From: Geobacter sp. AOG1
GTDB taxonomy: Bacteria > Desulfobacterota > Desulfuromonadia > Geobacterales > Geobacteraceae
Reading direction: 5' to 3'
Length of the DNA: 64,000 nucleotides
NCBI RefSeq assembly: GCF_019972315.1
Contig: NZ_BLIZ01000001.1
Span: 2,038,513-2,102,512, forward strand
Position 1 is the stretch's first letter, and every line of letters begins with the position of its first letter. The notes beneath the pieces are model-generated. The model had not been told where the DNA came from. It worked only from the letters and a program-made list of their open reading frames with translations, and searched no databases. Made by a program: the position numbers and the translations under genes. Positions 8,797 through 19,200 of the stretch are shown here, piece by piece.

Positions 8797-10158
8797 CTAC
8801 CGTTCCATTCCCAGTCGCCGCATCTTCTCCACCAGCGTCGTCCGGTTGAGATTGAGCATGGCTGCGGCTTTCGCCTTGACCCCGTTCGTGAGGCTCAGCG
8901 CCTCGAGGATCATCATTTTTTCTATTTCGGCAATGGTCTTGACCAGGTCAACCCCCCGTTCCGAGACCTTGGTCAATGCCATCTCGGATATCTTGCGGGG
9001 GAGATCGTTGAGGGTGATGACACTGTCTTCCGTGAGGGCGACGGTACGCTCCACGACGTTTTCCAGTTCCCGCACGTTGCCGGGCCAGCCGTACAGTTCC
9101 AGTGCCTCCATGGCATTTTTCGCGATGGTCATGAGGGGGCGCTTCATCTCCCGGCAGTTCTTCTCAAGGAAATACCTGACCAGCGGCAGGATATCCTCGA
9201 TCCGCTCCCGCAAAGGGGGGATGTGGAGGGGAATGACGTTCAATCTGTAGTAGAGGTCTTCCCGGAATGTCCCCTTTTGAACCTCCTCTTCCAGGTCCTG
9301 GTTGGTCGCCGAGATCACCCGCACGTCGATCTTGATCGGCCTGGTTGAGCCGACCCGCTCCACTTCCTGCTCCTGCAAGACCCGCAGCAGTTTTGTTTGG
9401 AGGTGCATCGGCATGGTGCCGATCTCGTCAAGCAGGATGGTGCCATGATTGGCCGCCTCGAACTTGCCGATCTTATCCTTCGCGGCGCCGGTGAAGGCCC
9501 CCCGGACGTAGCCGAACAGTTCACTTTCCAGCAGGTTTTCCGGGATCGCCCCGCAGTGGACGGCAATGAACGGTTTGTCCTTCCGACTGCCGTTGAAGTG
9601 GATCGCCTTGGCGACGACCTCCTTGCCGGTCCCCGATTCGCCAAGGATCAGGACCGTGGAATCGGTCTTGATAATCCGTTTCATCAGATTGAAGACCTTC
9701 TGCATGGCGGGGGAGTTGCCGACGATGTTGGCGAATTCGTACTTGTCGCGGAGCTGTTTCTTCAGGTAGACGTTCTCGGTGAGGAGCTGGTGTTTTTCCA
9801 CCGTCTTGGCGAGGATGATGCGAAGTTCGTCGATGTTGAGCGGTTTGGTGATGTAGTCGCAGGCCCCTTCCTTCATGGCCTGCACCGCGGTTTCCGCCGA
9901 CGCATAACCGGTGATGAGGATCACCTCGGTCAGGGGGGAGTCTTCCTTGACCTTTTTCAGGATGTCGATGCCGCTGGTATCCGGGAGGAGAAGGTCCGTG
10001 ATGACGATGTCGAACCGTTCACGCTGGAGGAGCAGAAAGGCTTCCTGCCCTGAACCGCAGCCGGTCAGCTGATAGTCACTGCTCTTCAGCAGCAGGATCA
10101 GGGCCTCGCGGCTGGCCGCTTCGTCGTCGATGAGAAGGATTTTGCTGCGCTCTTTCAT
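8797..10158 (-). CDS. sigma-54-dependent NtrC-family response regulator
   Basis: 453 residues from ATG 10158, which fits the AGGAG upstream better than the GTG at 10167. Domains are a receiver (KILLIDDEAAS, phospho-Asp in VITDLLLPD, Lys in ITKPLN), an AAA+ sigma-54 activator (Walker A GESGTGKE, the GAFTGA loop that contacts sigma-54, Walker B GTILLDEIG, arginine-finger region) and a C-terminal Fis-type helix-turn-helix (AKAAAMLNLNRTTLVEKMRRLG). It binds upstream activating sequences and remodels sigma-54 polymerase. No kinase is adjacent in the same direction. Several sigma-54-type promoters occur in this window, but nothing links them directly to this protein. Confidence 0.93.
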   Translation of the reverse strand: MKERSKILLIDDEAASREALILLLKSSDYQLTGCGSGQEAFLLLQRERFDIVITDLLLPDTSGIDILKKVKEDSPLTEVILITGYASAETAVQAMKEGACDYITKPLNIDELRIILAKTVEKHQLLTENVYLKKQLRDKYEFANIVGNSPAMQKVFNLMKRIIKTDSTVLILGESGTGKEVVAKAIHFNGSRKDKPFIAVHCGAIPENLLESELFGYVRGAFTGAAKDKIGKFEAANHGTILLDEIGTMPMHLQTKLLRVLQEQEVERVGSTRPIKIDVRVISATNQDLEEEVQKGTFREDLYYRLNVIPLHIPPLRERIEDILPLVRYFLEKNCREMKRPLMTIAKNAMEALELYGWPGNVRELENVVERTVALTEDSVITLNDLPRKISEMALTKVSERGVDLVKTIAEIEKMMILEALSLTNGVKAKAAAMLNLNRTTLVEKMRRLGMER

Positions 10159-10274
10159 GGCATCCACTCTCCTGAGGCGTTATACATAACATTATTACGC
10201 TGGAATGACAAGACCCCCTTTGACCGGGGAGCGGAAGGAGGTATACTTTCAACTGGATTGTTCACGGGGGTTCC

Positions 10275-11561
10275 ATGGGGCGCACCATTTTTTTCATCCT
10301 CTGCCTGCTGGTTTCAGCAGTCGGACTCAGTGCCGAACAGGACAGGATACGGGTCGTCGGCATCCATGATCCGATCACCCCCGTGACAGCGGCCTTCCTG
10401 CACCGTAACCTGCAGGAAGCGACGCGGGAGGGGGATCGACTGCTGTTGATCGAGCTCGATACCCCCGGCGGGCTCGATACCGCCATGCGTGCGATGGTGC
10501 AGGATATCTTCGCCAGTCCGGTACCGGTGGCGGTATTCGTAGCCCCCGCCGGTGCACGGGCCGCCTCGGCCGGTGCGATCATCGCCCTGTCCGCCGACGT
10601 CTGCGCCATGGCGCCCGGCACCAACATCGGCGCCGCCCATCCGGTGAGCATCGGCGAGAAACCGGACAAGGTGATGGAGGCGAAGATTGTCAACGATGCG
10701 GAGGCCTACGTGGAGGGGATTGCCCGCAAGCGAGGTCGGAACGAGGCACTGGCGCGGCAGATGGTGCGTGACAGCATCTCTCTCAGCGCGGACAAGGCGC
10801 TGGCGGGTCGGGTCATCGATCTTGTTGCGGCCAACCGCACCGACCTGTTCAGGCAGCTGGAGGGGCGCCGCATCAGCCGGGATGGGAAGGAACTGGTGCT
10901 GAAGCTGGCGGGGGCTGCGATAATGCCGGCGGAAATGGGGATGCGGGAGCGGATACTCAATGCCATCAGCAACCCGAACGTGGCCTATGTGCTGCTGATG
11001 ATCGGCATGCTCGGCCTCTTCTTCGAGCTTTCCAATCCTGGCGTCATTCTCCCCGGAGCGATCGGCGGGATATCTCTCATCCTGGCCTTTTTCGCCTTCC
11101 AGACCCTGCCGGTCAACTACGCCGGTGTGCTGCTGATCCTTCTGGCGCTGATTCTGTTCATCGCCGAGATCAAGATCGTTTCCCACGGAATGCTGACAGT
11201 CGGAGGGGTGATTGCCATGGTGCTCGGGTCGCTTCTGCTGTTCGAATCTCCGGAGCCCTACCTGCGGGTTTCCTGGAGCGTGATCCTGGTGACGGTGGCA
11301 GCGACGGTCGGTTTTTTTGTCGTTGCCGTCAGAAAGGCCCTGCAGGCCCACCGCAACCAGCCGACTACCGGCCGGGAGGGGCTGGTGGGCGAGGTGGGGG
11401 CCGCGGACGGAGATATCACCCCTGCGGGGGGGAAGGTCTTTGTTCGGGGAGAATACTGGGATGCGCGGAGTGATGCGCCGATCTCCGCCGGGGAACAGGT
11501 GGTGGTGGACGGGGTGGAAGGGATGAGACTCAAGGTGCGGAAGGCGGGGACCAGGGACTAG
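10275..11561 (+). CDS. NfeD-family membrane-bound serine protease (ClpP class)
   Basis: 428 residues: a signal peptide (about 1-20), then a ClpP/S49-like protease domain (about 25-230). The nucleophile is probably the Ser in RAASAGAII and the general-base Lys lies in the DKVMEAKIVNDAEAYV stretch. Four to five transmembrane helices follow (about 235-350), then a C-terminal OB-fold NfeD domain (GREGLVGEVGAADGDI to VVVDGVEGMRLKV). The long form corresponds to archaeal PH1510, which cleaves the C-terminus of its partner stomatin. The slipin gene starts about 84 nt downstream, giving the classic NfeD-stomatin pair. The function is membrane quality control or microdomain organisation, by family knowledge. 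Confidence 0.9.
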   Translation: MGRTIFFILCLLVSAVGLSAEQDRIRVVGIHDPITPVTAAFLHRNLQEATREGDRLLLIELDTPGGLDTAMRAMVQDIFASPVPVAVFVAPAGARAASAGAIIALSADVCAMAPGTNIGAAHPVSIGEKPDKVMEAKIVNDAEAYVEGIARKRGRNEALARQMVRDSISLSADKALAGRVIDLVAANRTDLFRQLEGRRISRDGKELVLKLAGAAIMPAEMGMRERILNAISNPNVAYVLLMIGMLGLFFELSNPGVILPGAIGGISLILAFFAFQTLPVNYAGVLLILLALILFIAEIKIVSHGMLTVGGVIAMVLGSLLLFESPEPYLRVSWSVILVTVAATVGFFVVAVRKALQAHRNQPTTGREGLVGEVGAADGDITPAGGKVFVRGEYWDARSDAPISAGEQVVVDGVEGMRLKVRKAGTRD

Positions 11562-11645
11562 GGGACCGGTTAAAGACTTTTCGAAATATGCCCAGAAGGG
11601 GAGGATGCTTTTTTATCCGGTCCCCCATATCAAGGAGGTTTGTTC

Positions 11646-12407
11646 ATGTTCGATGTTTTCAATTACGTGCCGGTGATCTTCGTCGCCATCCTTTGCATCA
11701 TGTTTGCCGCCAGCGCGGTGCGGATTCTCCCCGAATACGAACGGGGAGTGCTGTTCCGGCTCGGCCGGCTGGCGGGGGTGCGGGGGCCGGGACTGTTCTT
11801 CATCATCCCCGGCATCGACCGGATGGTGCGGGTGTCGCTCCGGACCGTCGCCTTCGACGTTCCTCCCCAGGACGTCATCACCCACGACAACGTGACGGTC
11901 AAGGTCTCGGCGGTCATCTACTTCCGGGTCATGGAACCCCAGAAGGCGATTGTCGAGGTGGAAAACTTCCTCTACGCCACGAGCCAGCTCTCCCAGACCA
12001 CCCTCCGGAGTGTCCTCGGTCAGGTGGATCTGGATGAACTTCTGGCCAACCGGGAGAAGATCAACAAGGAGTTGCAGGAGATACTCGACCGGCATACCGG
12101 GCCGTGGGGGGTGAAGGTCGCCAATGTGGAGGTGAAGAACATCGATCTCCCCCAGGAGATGCAACGGGCCATAGCCAAGCAGGCCGAGGCGGAGCGGGAA
12201 CGGCGCGCCAAGGTGATCCACGCCGAAGGGGAACTGCAGGCCTCGGAGAAACTGGCCCAGGCCGCCAAGGTGCTGGCAGTCGAACCGACGTCCCTCCAGC
12301 TCCGCTACCTCCAGACCCTGACGGAGATCGCCGCCGAAAAGAATTCCACCACCATCTTCCCGGTCCCTATCGACCTGATCAAGATGTTCCTGGAGAAAAA
12401 GCCGTGA
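11646..12407 (+). CDS. slipin / stomatin-like SPFH protein
   Basis: 253 residues from ATG 11646, preceded by AAGGAGG. It has an N-terminal hydrophobic anchor (about 5-25), then the SPFH/band-7 domain with [47 protein letters not shown] and VEVKNIDLP, then a charged helical region ([25 protein letters not shown]). It oligomerises at the inner membrane and is the partner or substrate of the NfeD protease encoded just upstream. The usual length of the family is 250-270 residues. The spacer before it contains an inverted GGGGACCGG / CCGGTCCCC pair (see the 7-nt repeats). Confidence 0.92.
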   Translation: MFDVFNYVPVIFVAILCIMFAASAVRILPEYERGVLFRLGRLAGVRGPGLFFIIPGIDRMVRVSLRTVAFDVPPQDVITHDNVTVKVSAVIYFRVMEPQKAIVEVENFLYATSQLSQTTLRSVLGQVDLDELLANREKINKELQEILDRHTGPWGVKVANVEVKNIDLPQEMQRAIAKQAEAERERRAKVIHAEGELQASEKLAQAAKVLAVEPTSLQLRYLQTLTEIAAEKNSTTIFPVPIDLIKMFLEKKP

Positions 12408-12489
12408 CCGGGAACCGGGAACCGGTAACCGCACCAGAGCGGAACCGGGCAGTCACCGGTCCCGAGTCCCGGGTCCCGGGTCCCGTCCT
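12408..12489. repeat. quasi-palindromic spacer with 7-nt periodic repeats
   Basis: The left half repeats GGGAACC with variants, and the right half repeats GGTCCCG four times with single-base changes (about 12456-12486). Together the halves can fold back. The same architecture with different base content occurs at 39358-39425 and 40772-40855. Confidence 0.7.
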
Positions 12490-14001
12490 ATGCTGATGGA
12501 GATGCATGCCCATACGTCCGAGCACTCCCCCTGTAGCAGCGTTTCCGCCGTGGAACTGGTGCGAAGGGTCTTCGCCAAGGGGTTGCAGGGAATCGTCCTG
12601 ACCGACCACCATTACCTGTGGGGTGCGGAGGAGTTGAAGGGGGTGCGACGGGCAGCCGAGGTCCCTGATCATTTTCTGCTCCTGGCCGGCCAGGAGGTCA
12701 GTTCCGCCGAGCTGGGGGACGTGCTCGTCTACGGCGCCACTGAATCCCTCCCCCTCGGTACGTCGCTCCTGGATATCCGTCGCCGTTTTCCCGACGTGGC
12801 CCTGGTATGGGCCCATCCCTACCGGGGGAGTCGCATCCCTGCTGACGAGGACCTGTGTGACCCCCTTCTGGACGGTGTGGAGATATTCAATTCCAACCAG
12901 TCGGTGCGGGGTAACAGCCAGGGGCTCCAGGACTGGCACCGCCTGCATTTCACCGCAATCGCCGGCACCGATACCCACGGCGCGAGTTATGCCGGGACCT
13001 ACCCGACCCAGTTCGACCATCCGCTCCGCACCATGTCCGATCTGGTGGAGGAACTCCGTCGGGGGCGCTGCCGTCCCTTCTTCAAGGAGATCCCCCGCGC
13101 CGGAGCCAACACCCGGGTGACGGAGGTAACCATCGGGACCAAGGGGGCGGACGAGTTCCGGGAGCGGATCATCATAAAGAGCATCGAAAACCGCCAGAAA
13201 TGGAAGAATGCCGATCGGGCCTACCATATCATGGAAACCCTGGCGGAGCACGGTTTTGGCGGCGGTCTGTTCCGGGTGCCGCGCCCCATCGACGAGGACC
13301 CGGCCTCCATGACCATCATCGAAGAGGGGCTGCGGGGAAAATCCCTGTTCGACAAGCTTTTGACCTCCTCTCTCGCCGATGGCCGCGAGTATCTCCAACT
13401 GGCGGCCCGCTGGCTCGCACGTCTCCACAACTGTCGACTGGTAATCACCCCACCCGACGACTTCCTCCCCCGGGAAGAGCTCCGGCTGGCCAGGTACCTG
13501 GAGCGCTTCACCGCAATCAATCACCGGCATACCCGCAAGGCCCGCGAGATCATGGAACTCGTGCAGGCTGAGGAGACACGGCTGGTGCAGGAGGACCCGA
13601 GTGCACTCGTGCAGGGTCATGGTGATTTCCATCCAAAAAACGTCTTCATCGGCCAGGACAACCAGGAAAACCGGGAGACCCTGTTCATAGCGGCCATCGA
13701 TTTCGAGAGCTCCCTCGTCCTGCCGCGGGCCTTCGATGTCGGCTGTTTCCTTGCCCAGTTCCGCAACCAGTTCTTTGCCCACCCCGCCATGCTGAAGGAG
13801 TTCCCCGAGTCCCTGTTTCTCGATGCTTACCTGCAGGAGGCCGGGATGGGAGATGGCGAGTTCCGGCGCCAGGTCGAGCTGTTCCGTGCCCGTACCAACT
13901 TGAGCATCGCCGCCTATCTCATCAAGCTCGGTCTGGGGGGGGGCGAGGACCTGTGGCGGGTGCTGGTGGAAGCGGAACAGGCGGTCAGCTGTCTTGGGTG
14001 A
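12490..14001 (+). CDS. PHP-domain phosphoesterase fused to an APH-type phosphotransferase
   Basis: 503 residues. Residues 1 to about 215 form a PHP domain, with metal ligands visible in MHAHTSEHSPC (HxH), TDHHYLW, AHPYRG and GTDTHGA. From about 225 to the end the fold is aminoglycoside-phosphotransferase-like, with TIIEEGLRGKSL, the catalytic-loop motif QGHGDFHPKN and the metal-binding IDFESS. PHP domains hydrolyse phosphoesters and APH-type domains phosphorylate small molecules, so one polypeptide may carry opposing activities on a related substrate; that is inference. It follows the slipin gene across a repeat-rich spacer, and no good Shine-Dalgarno sequence is seen, so the start (ATG 12490 or 12496) is approximate. 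Confidence 0.8.
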   Translation: MLMEMHAHTSEHSPCSSVSAVELVRRVFAKGLQGIVLTDHHYLWGAEELKGVRRAAEVPDHFLLLAGQEVSSAELGDVLVYGATESLPLGTSLLDIRRRFPDVALVWAHPYRGSRIPADEDLCDPLLDGVEIFNSNQSVRGNSQGLQDWHRLHFTAIAGTDTHGASYAGTYPTQFDHPLRTMSDLVEELRRGRCRPFFKEIPRAGANTRVTEVTIGTKGADEFRERIIIKSIENRQKWKNADRAYHIMETLAEHGFGGGLFRVPRPIDEDPASMTIIEEGLRGKSLFDKLLTSSLADGREYLQLAARWLARLHNCRLVITPPDDFLPREELRLARYLERFTAINHRHTRKAREIMELVQAEETRLVQEDPSALVQGHGDFHPKNVFIGQDNQENRETLFIAAIDFESSLVLPRAFDVGCFLAQFRNQFFAHPAMLKEFPESLFLDAYLQEAGMGDGEFRRQVELFRARTNLSIAAYLIKLGLGGGEDLWRVLVEAEQAVSCLG

Positions 14002-14094
14002 AAGGGGCTATGGCTTTGCCCTGGCGCTGTTACTATTTCGGGTTATAATGAAAAAACAGTGCGAACACCATTTTATCGAGGAGGGACCATCTGT

Positions 14095-14610
14095 ATGCTG
14101 AGCAAAAAAATGTACACCGCCCTGAACAAACACCTGAATACCGAACTGTTCTCGGCGCATCTCTACCTGAACATGTCGTCCTGTGCCAACGCCATGGGGC
14201 TCAAGGGGACTGCCAGCTGGTTCATGGTGCAGTACCAGGAGGAGATGGTCCACTTCATGAAATTTTACACCTATCTCAACAGCCAGGGAGAGCCGGCGCT
14301 CGTCGAGGCCATGGCGGCCCCGGCCAGCACGTTCACGTCGTTCCTCTCCCTGTTCGAGCAGACCCTCAAACACGAGCAGTACATTACCTCGTGCATCAAT
14401 AACCTGGCCGACCTGGCGTTCAAGGAAAAGGACCATGCCAGCGGTATATTTCTCCAGTGGTTCATAACCGAGCAGATCGAGGAGGAGGAGAACGACCGGG
14501 AGATCATTGGCAAGCTGAAGCTGATCGGCGACAACGGTCAGGGGCTACTCATGCTCGACAACGAACTGGCTGCGCGGGTGTTTACCCCGCCGCCGGCAAC
14601 CGCAGCGTAA
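14095..14610 (+). CDS. ftn: ferritin (iron-storage protein)
   Basis: 171 residues from ATG 14095, which sits 9 nt after GAGGAGG; the longer open frame from 14059 lacks such a site. The four-helix pattern with MYTALNKHLNTELFSAHLYLNMSSC, YQEEMVHFMKFYTYLN and WFITEQIEEEEN shows the ferroxidase ligands (Glu, ExxH) of bacterial FtnA. It oxidises Fe(II) and stores the ferric mineral in a 24-mer cytoplasmic shell, which suits an iron-reducing organism. The next gene begins 4 nt downstream, so the two are probably co-transcribed. Confidence 0.93.
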   Translation: MLSKKMYTALNKHLNTELFSAHLYLNMSSCANAMGLKGTASWFMVQYQEEMVHFMKFYTYLNSQGEPALVEAMAAPASTFTSFLSLFEQTLKHEQYITSCINNLADLAFKEKDHASGIFLQWFITEQIEEEENDREIIGKLKLIGDNGQGLLMLDNELAARVFTPPPATAA

Positions 14611-14614
14611 GGCC

Positions 14615-14893
14615 GTGAACGTGAAAGTCCGGTTCTGCGAAAACAACAAGGGGAAATCCCAGGTCTTCCGGCGGTTGCAGGAGGAATTCCCCGACATTGA
14701 TGCCAAGATCAAGAAATGTCTCGGGCAGTGCGGCAGCTGCGCGGAACAGCCCATTGCCATGGTCGGGGGGAAAAAGGTCAAGGGGAAGGATGTGGAGGGT
14801 CTTTACCGGAACATCGTGGCAGCCCTTCGGGAAGGCGTCGGCACGGAACAGAAGAAGGATAAGAAGAAAAAGAACGAGAAGAACAACCGATAA
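14615..14893 (+). CDS. DUF1450 (YuzB-like) small cysteine protein
   Basis: 92 residues from GTG 14615 (an alternative GTG lies at 14621). The pattern VRFCENNKG, then KKCLGQCGSCAEQPIAMVGGKKV, matches the DUF1450 family of small thioredoxin-like/ferredoxin-like proteins whose function is unknown. The four cysteines could bind a metal or cluster. The C-terminus is an unusually basic tail rich in Lys/Glu/Asn. It starts 4 nt after the ferritin stop, so a role linked to iron is possible but unproven. A bidirectional terminator follows. Confidence 0.75.
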   Translation: MNVKVRFCENNKGKSQVFRRLQEEFPDIDAKIKKCLGQCGSCAEQPIAMVGGKKVKGKDVEGLYRNIVAALREGVGTEQKKDKKKKNEKNNR

Positions 14894-14914
14894 AAGGTAC
14901 AGGTACGTTTAACG

Positions 14915-14942
14915 AAAAAAGCCCGCTTCTGCGGGCTTTTTT
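14915..14942. terminator. bidirectional intrinsic terminator
   Basis: Six A residues, GCCCGC, loop TTCT, GCGGGC and six T residues. It lies between convergent genes and serves both strands. Confidence 0.93.
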
Positions 14943-14963
14943 CATGTCACAAACGGTGTAAAA

Positions 14964-15992
14964 CTAAATTTTTTCGATCTTCGCCTTGCTCCGGAGGTCT
15001 TTCAGCAGCGCATCGATATCTTTCTGTATTTTCTGGTTTTTCAGGTAATCGGAGATCTTACCCTTCACGTCCTCGTACTTGAGGGTCTCGGCCGCTTTTT
15101 TGTCGGTCAGCTTGATGATGTGGTAGCCGAACTGGGTTTCCACGACGCCGCTCACTTCACCCGGTTTGAGGGCAAAGGCGGCATCCTCGAAGGGCTTGAC
15201 CATCTGGCCGTGGCCGAAGAAGCCGAGATCGCCACCCTGTGCGCTGCTCGGGCAGGTGGAGTCGGACTTGGCGATGGCGGCGAAATCTTCGCCGGCCTTG
15301 ATTTTTTTCAGGAGGGCTTCCGCCTTCTCGCGGGCGTTCTGCTTCGCCTCAGGTCCTGCCTTCTCGTCGACACCGCACAGAATATGGCTGGCACGGACAG
15401 ATTCGCTCTGCTTGAACTTGTCCTGGTTATCGTCATAGAACTTCTTCGCTTCGGCATCCGTGACCGTGACTTTTCCCGCTATCTCCTTTTCGATATAGCC
15501 GTTGATCACCAGATCCTTGAGGGTGAGCACTTTCAATTCCGCCTCGGTCAGGTCGGCTGATTTGAGGGCAGCGGCGAATTCTTCGGGTTTGCCGAATTTG
15601 GCCCGGCTCTGGGCGATCTTTTCCTCGACCTGTTTGTCAATGTCCTTGATTTCGACCTTCTTGCCTGCCTGGTAGAGGAGTTCCGCCGAGATAAGCTGCT
15701 CGACGGTGGCCTCCTCGGCCTGGGTCCTGACTTCGGCGGGAAGTTGGTCGAGGGTCATATTCCGCTGGGAGAGCAGGACCTTCATGGCCCGGTCGACTTC
15801 GCCGCGGGTGATCGCCTCGCCGTTGACCTTCACGACGATGTCGCCGGGGGATTTACGTGCCGTTGATTCCTGTTTTGCGGGAGCAGGTTGCGCCTCCTTT
15901 GTCTCGGCGCCGAATACGGATCCTCCCTGTAGTATGGTGCCGGCAAGCATGGCGCAGAGTGCACTGGTTGCAAGTTTTGCGGGGAATTTCAT
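14964..15992 (-). CDS. periplasmic parvulin-type peptidyl-prolyl isomerase (PrsA/SurA-like)
   Basis: 342 residues from ATG 15992, preceded by AAGGAG (complement of 16001-16006); the upstream ATG at 16031 is less likely. There is a signal peptide (about 1-25), then a SurA_N-type chaperone region (VVKVNGEAITRGEVDRAMKVLLSQ), then a parvulin domain (about 200-300: RASHILCGVDEKAG, AIAKSDSTCPSSAQGGDLGFFGHGQMVKPFEDAAFALKPGEVSGVVETQFGYHII shows the active-site pattern). It assists folding of exported proteins. Single gene, with the AT-rich pyc promoter region on its other side. Confidence 0.88.
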   Translation of the reverse strand: MKFPAKLATSALCAMLAGTILQGGSVFGAETKEAQPAPAKQESTARKSPGDIVVKVNGEAITRGEVDRAMKVLLSQRNMTLDQLPAEVRTQAEEATVEQLISAELLYQAGKKVEIKDIDKQVEEKIAQSRAKFGKPEEFAAALKSADLTEAELKVLTLKDLVINGYIEKEIAGKVTVTDAEAKKFYDDNQDKFKQSESVRASHILCGVDEKAGPEAKQNAREKAEALLKKIKAGEDFAAIAKSDSTCPSSAQGGDLGFFGHGQMVKPFEDAAFALKPGEVSGVVETQFGYHIIKLTDKKAAETLKYEDVKGKISDYLKNQKIQKDIDALLKDLRSKAKIEKI

Positions 15993-16091
15993 CGAACGTT
16001 CTCCTTGTCGAATGGTGTGTGACAGGTACACTTATATATCACCTTTGTCAGGTTTATCAAAGTGGAAAGGTAGTAGGTATGTATACAGAGT

Positions 16092-16108
16092 GTTATATAC
16101 CATATAAC
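16092..16108. promoter_or_regulatory. inverted repeat in the pyc upstream region
   Basis: GTTATAT-ACC-ATATAAC, 7-bp arms around 3 nt, in the AT-rich divergent spacer between the parvulin gene and pyc. It lies just upstream of the proposed pyc promoter, so it may be an operator. The regulator is not identifiable. Confidence 0.35.
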
Positions 16109-16120
16109 GCCATTATAGTG

Positions 16121-16149
16121 TTGACATGTAGGGTTGAATCTGGTTTTAT
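16121..16149 (+). promoter_or_regulatory. candidate sigma-70 promoter of pyc
   Basis: TTGACA at 16121-16126 and TTTTAT at 16144-16149 with 17-nt spacing. It is about 120 nt ahead of the pyc start, in an AT-rich leader. Confidence 0.45.
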
Positions 16150-16272
16150 GTGCAGTACTGGTAATTCGGTGTAACCATTCAAAATAACTAAATAAATTTA
16201 GCATTACTAAAGTTTTTATTAATATTGTAACTGTTTTATTTATCATAAAATACGCCATTTCTGGAGGTTTCA

Positions 16273-19200
16273 ATGGATAGAAGGACGTTCCGTAAAGTCA
16301 TGGCCGCAAACCGCGGCGAAATAGCCATCCGCATCTTCCGCGCCTGCACCGAACTGGGTATCGGCACGGTGGCACTCTATTCCGAAGAGGACAAGCTCTC
16401 CCTCCATCGCTACAAGGCGGACGAAGCCTATCTGATCGGCAAGGGGAAGAGCCCCATCGACGCCTATCTCGGGATCGACGAGATCATTGCCCTGGCGCTG
16501 AAGGCGGATGTGGACGCCATTCATCCCGGCTACGGTTTCTTGGCCGAAAATGCCGAATTTGCCGAAAAGTGCGAGGCTAACGGTATTGCCTTTATCGGTC
16601 CCACGGCCGAGATGCAGCGCGCACTGGGAGACAAGGTCGCGGCGCGGAAGGTGGCCATGGCTGCAGGCGTGCCGACCGTCCCCGGTACGGAAGATCCGAT
16701 CGAGAAAGAAGAGGAGGCGCTCAAGTTCGCCAAGGAGAACGGCTACCCGATCATCATCAAGGCCGCCGCGGGTGGCGGCGGACGCGGCATGCGCGTGGCA
16801 CACAACAAAAAAGAGCTGCTGGAAGGGCTGGTGGCGGCCGGCAGCGAGGCCAAGGCGGCTTTCGGCAATGCGGCCGTGTTCCTTGAGCGTTATCTGGAGA
16901 ATCCCAAGCATATTGAGGTTCAGGTAATGGGGGACAACTACGGCAACCTGGTTCACTTCTACGAGCGCGACTGCTCGATCCAGCGACGCCATCAGAAGGT
17001 GGTAGAGTTTGCTCCCTCTCTCTCCCTGACCCAGAAGATCCGAGAGGAGCTTTGCACCGCGGCGCTCAAGATTGCCGGGGAGGTCAAATACCGTAATGCC
17101 GGGACGGTCGAATTCCTGCTGGATAAGGAGGGAAACTGGTATTTCATCGAGATGAATCCGCGCATTCAGGTGGAGCACACGGTGACCGAGATGATCACGG
17201 GGCGCAACCTGGTGCAGGATCAGATTCTGATTGCCTGTGGTCACAAGCTCTCCGACCCGGAAATCAACATACCGTCGCAATCCGCCATCGACATGCGCGG
17301 CTATGCCATCCAGTGTCGCATCACCACCGAGGATCCGACAAATAATTTTGCCCCGGATTTCGGGACGCTCACTACTTATCGTTCCGCAGCCGGCTGCGGC
17401 ATCCGTCTTGACGCGGGCAATGCCTTCACCGGCGCCAAAATCACTCCGCACTACGACTCGCTGCTGGTGAAGGTCAGTTCCTGGGGGCTTACCTTCCAGG
17501 CAGCGGCCAACATCATGAATCGCGCGTTGCAAGAGTTCCGGGTGCGGGGGGTCAAGACCAACATCGGCTTCCTGGAGAACGTCGTTACCCATTCGGTCTT
17601 CCTCAAGGGCAAATGCGACACCTCGTTCATCGAGAAGCATCCCGAACTGCTGGTCATCCGCGAGAAGAAGGACCGCGCCAGCAAGGTTCTGACCTTCCTG
17701 GGGGATGTCATCGTCAATGGCGCCCCCGGCGTTGCCAAGCCGCTCAAGTCGGCAGACCTGATCGAGGCCCGCGTGCCGGAGGTTGATTATACTATGCCAC
17801 GGCCATCCGGCAGTCGTGATCTGTTCATGACCCTGGGTGCCGAGGGGCTCAGCAAGTGGATAGTGGAGCAAAAAAAGCTGCTCCTGACTGACACCACCAT
17901 GCGCGACGCCCACCAGTCCAACCTGGCTACCCGCGTGCGCACCTACGACCTGCTCAAGATCGCTGAACCTACTTCGTACCTGGCCTCGGACATCTTCTCC
18001 CTGGAGATGTGGGGCGGTGCCACCTTCGACGTTTCAATGCGCTTTCTGAAAGAGGACCCCTGGCAGCGCCTCCACAAGCTCTCCGAGGCGGTTCCCAACA
18101 TCCTGTTCCAGATGCTGTTACGTGGCTCCAATGCCGTGGGGTATACCAACTATCCGGACAACGTGGTGGAAAAGTTTGTCGAAGAGGCTGCCAATTCGGG
18201 TATCGATATCTTCCGCGTGTTCGACTCACTCAACTGGACCACCGGCATGAAGGTGGCCATGGAAGCGGTGCGCAAATCGGGCAAGGTCTGTGAGGCAGCC
18301 ATCTGCTATACCGGCGACATCACCGATCCCAAACGGGACAAATACCCGCTGGAGTACTACGTCAACATGGCCAAAGAGCTGGAGAAGATGGGTGCCCATA
18401 TCCTGGCCATCAAGGATATGGCCGGCCTGCTCAAGCCGCTGGCGGCCTACAAGCTGGTCAAGGCGCTCAAGGAAAATATCGGCATCCCGGTCCACCTGCA
18501 TACCCATGATACCTCCAGCAACGGCAGCGCCACGCTGCTCAAGGCCAGCGAAGCCGGTGTGGATATCGTTGATGCCGCTCTGTCGTCCTTGTCCGGCCTG
18601 ACCGCGCAGCCTAATCTGAATGCTTTGGTGGCGGCGCTGGAGGGGAGCGAGCGCGACCCGCAGGTCAATGCCCGCGGGCTGCAGAAACTGGCCAACTACT
18701 GGGAGACGGTGCGCGACTACTACGCCCCCTTCGAGTCGGGTCTGAAGAGCGGCACGGCCGAGGTGTATCACCACGAGATTCCCGGCGGCCAGTATTCCAA
18801 CTACAAGCCGCAGGTGGCCGGGCTTGGCCTCATCGAGCGCTGGGACGAATGCAAGGAGATGTACCACAAGGTCAACCTGCTGTTTGGAGACATCGTCAAG
18901 GTGACCCCCTCATCCAAGGTGGTGGGGGACATGGCCATGTTCCTGGTCAAGAACAACCTGGAGCCGGAGGATATCTTCACCTCCAGGGAGGAACTGGCTT
19001 TCCCCGAATCGGTAGTCGGCATGTTCAAGGGGATGCTGGGCCAGCCTTACCAGGGGTGGCCGGAAGAGCTGCAGAAGATCGTCCTCAAGGGTGAACAGCC
19101 CATCACCTGCCGTCCCGGTGAACTGCTGGAGCCGGTGGACTTCCTGGAGGAGAAGCTCCTCCTTGAGGAAAGGCTTGGCCACAAGGTGGACGACAGGGCG

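Noticed and set aside
11588-12037. Open frame inside the slipin gene
   Set aside because: Frame-shifted shadow with low-complexity Arg/Gly/Pro translation.
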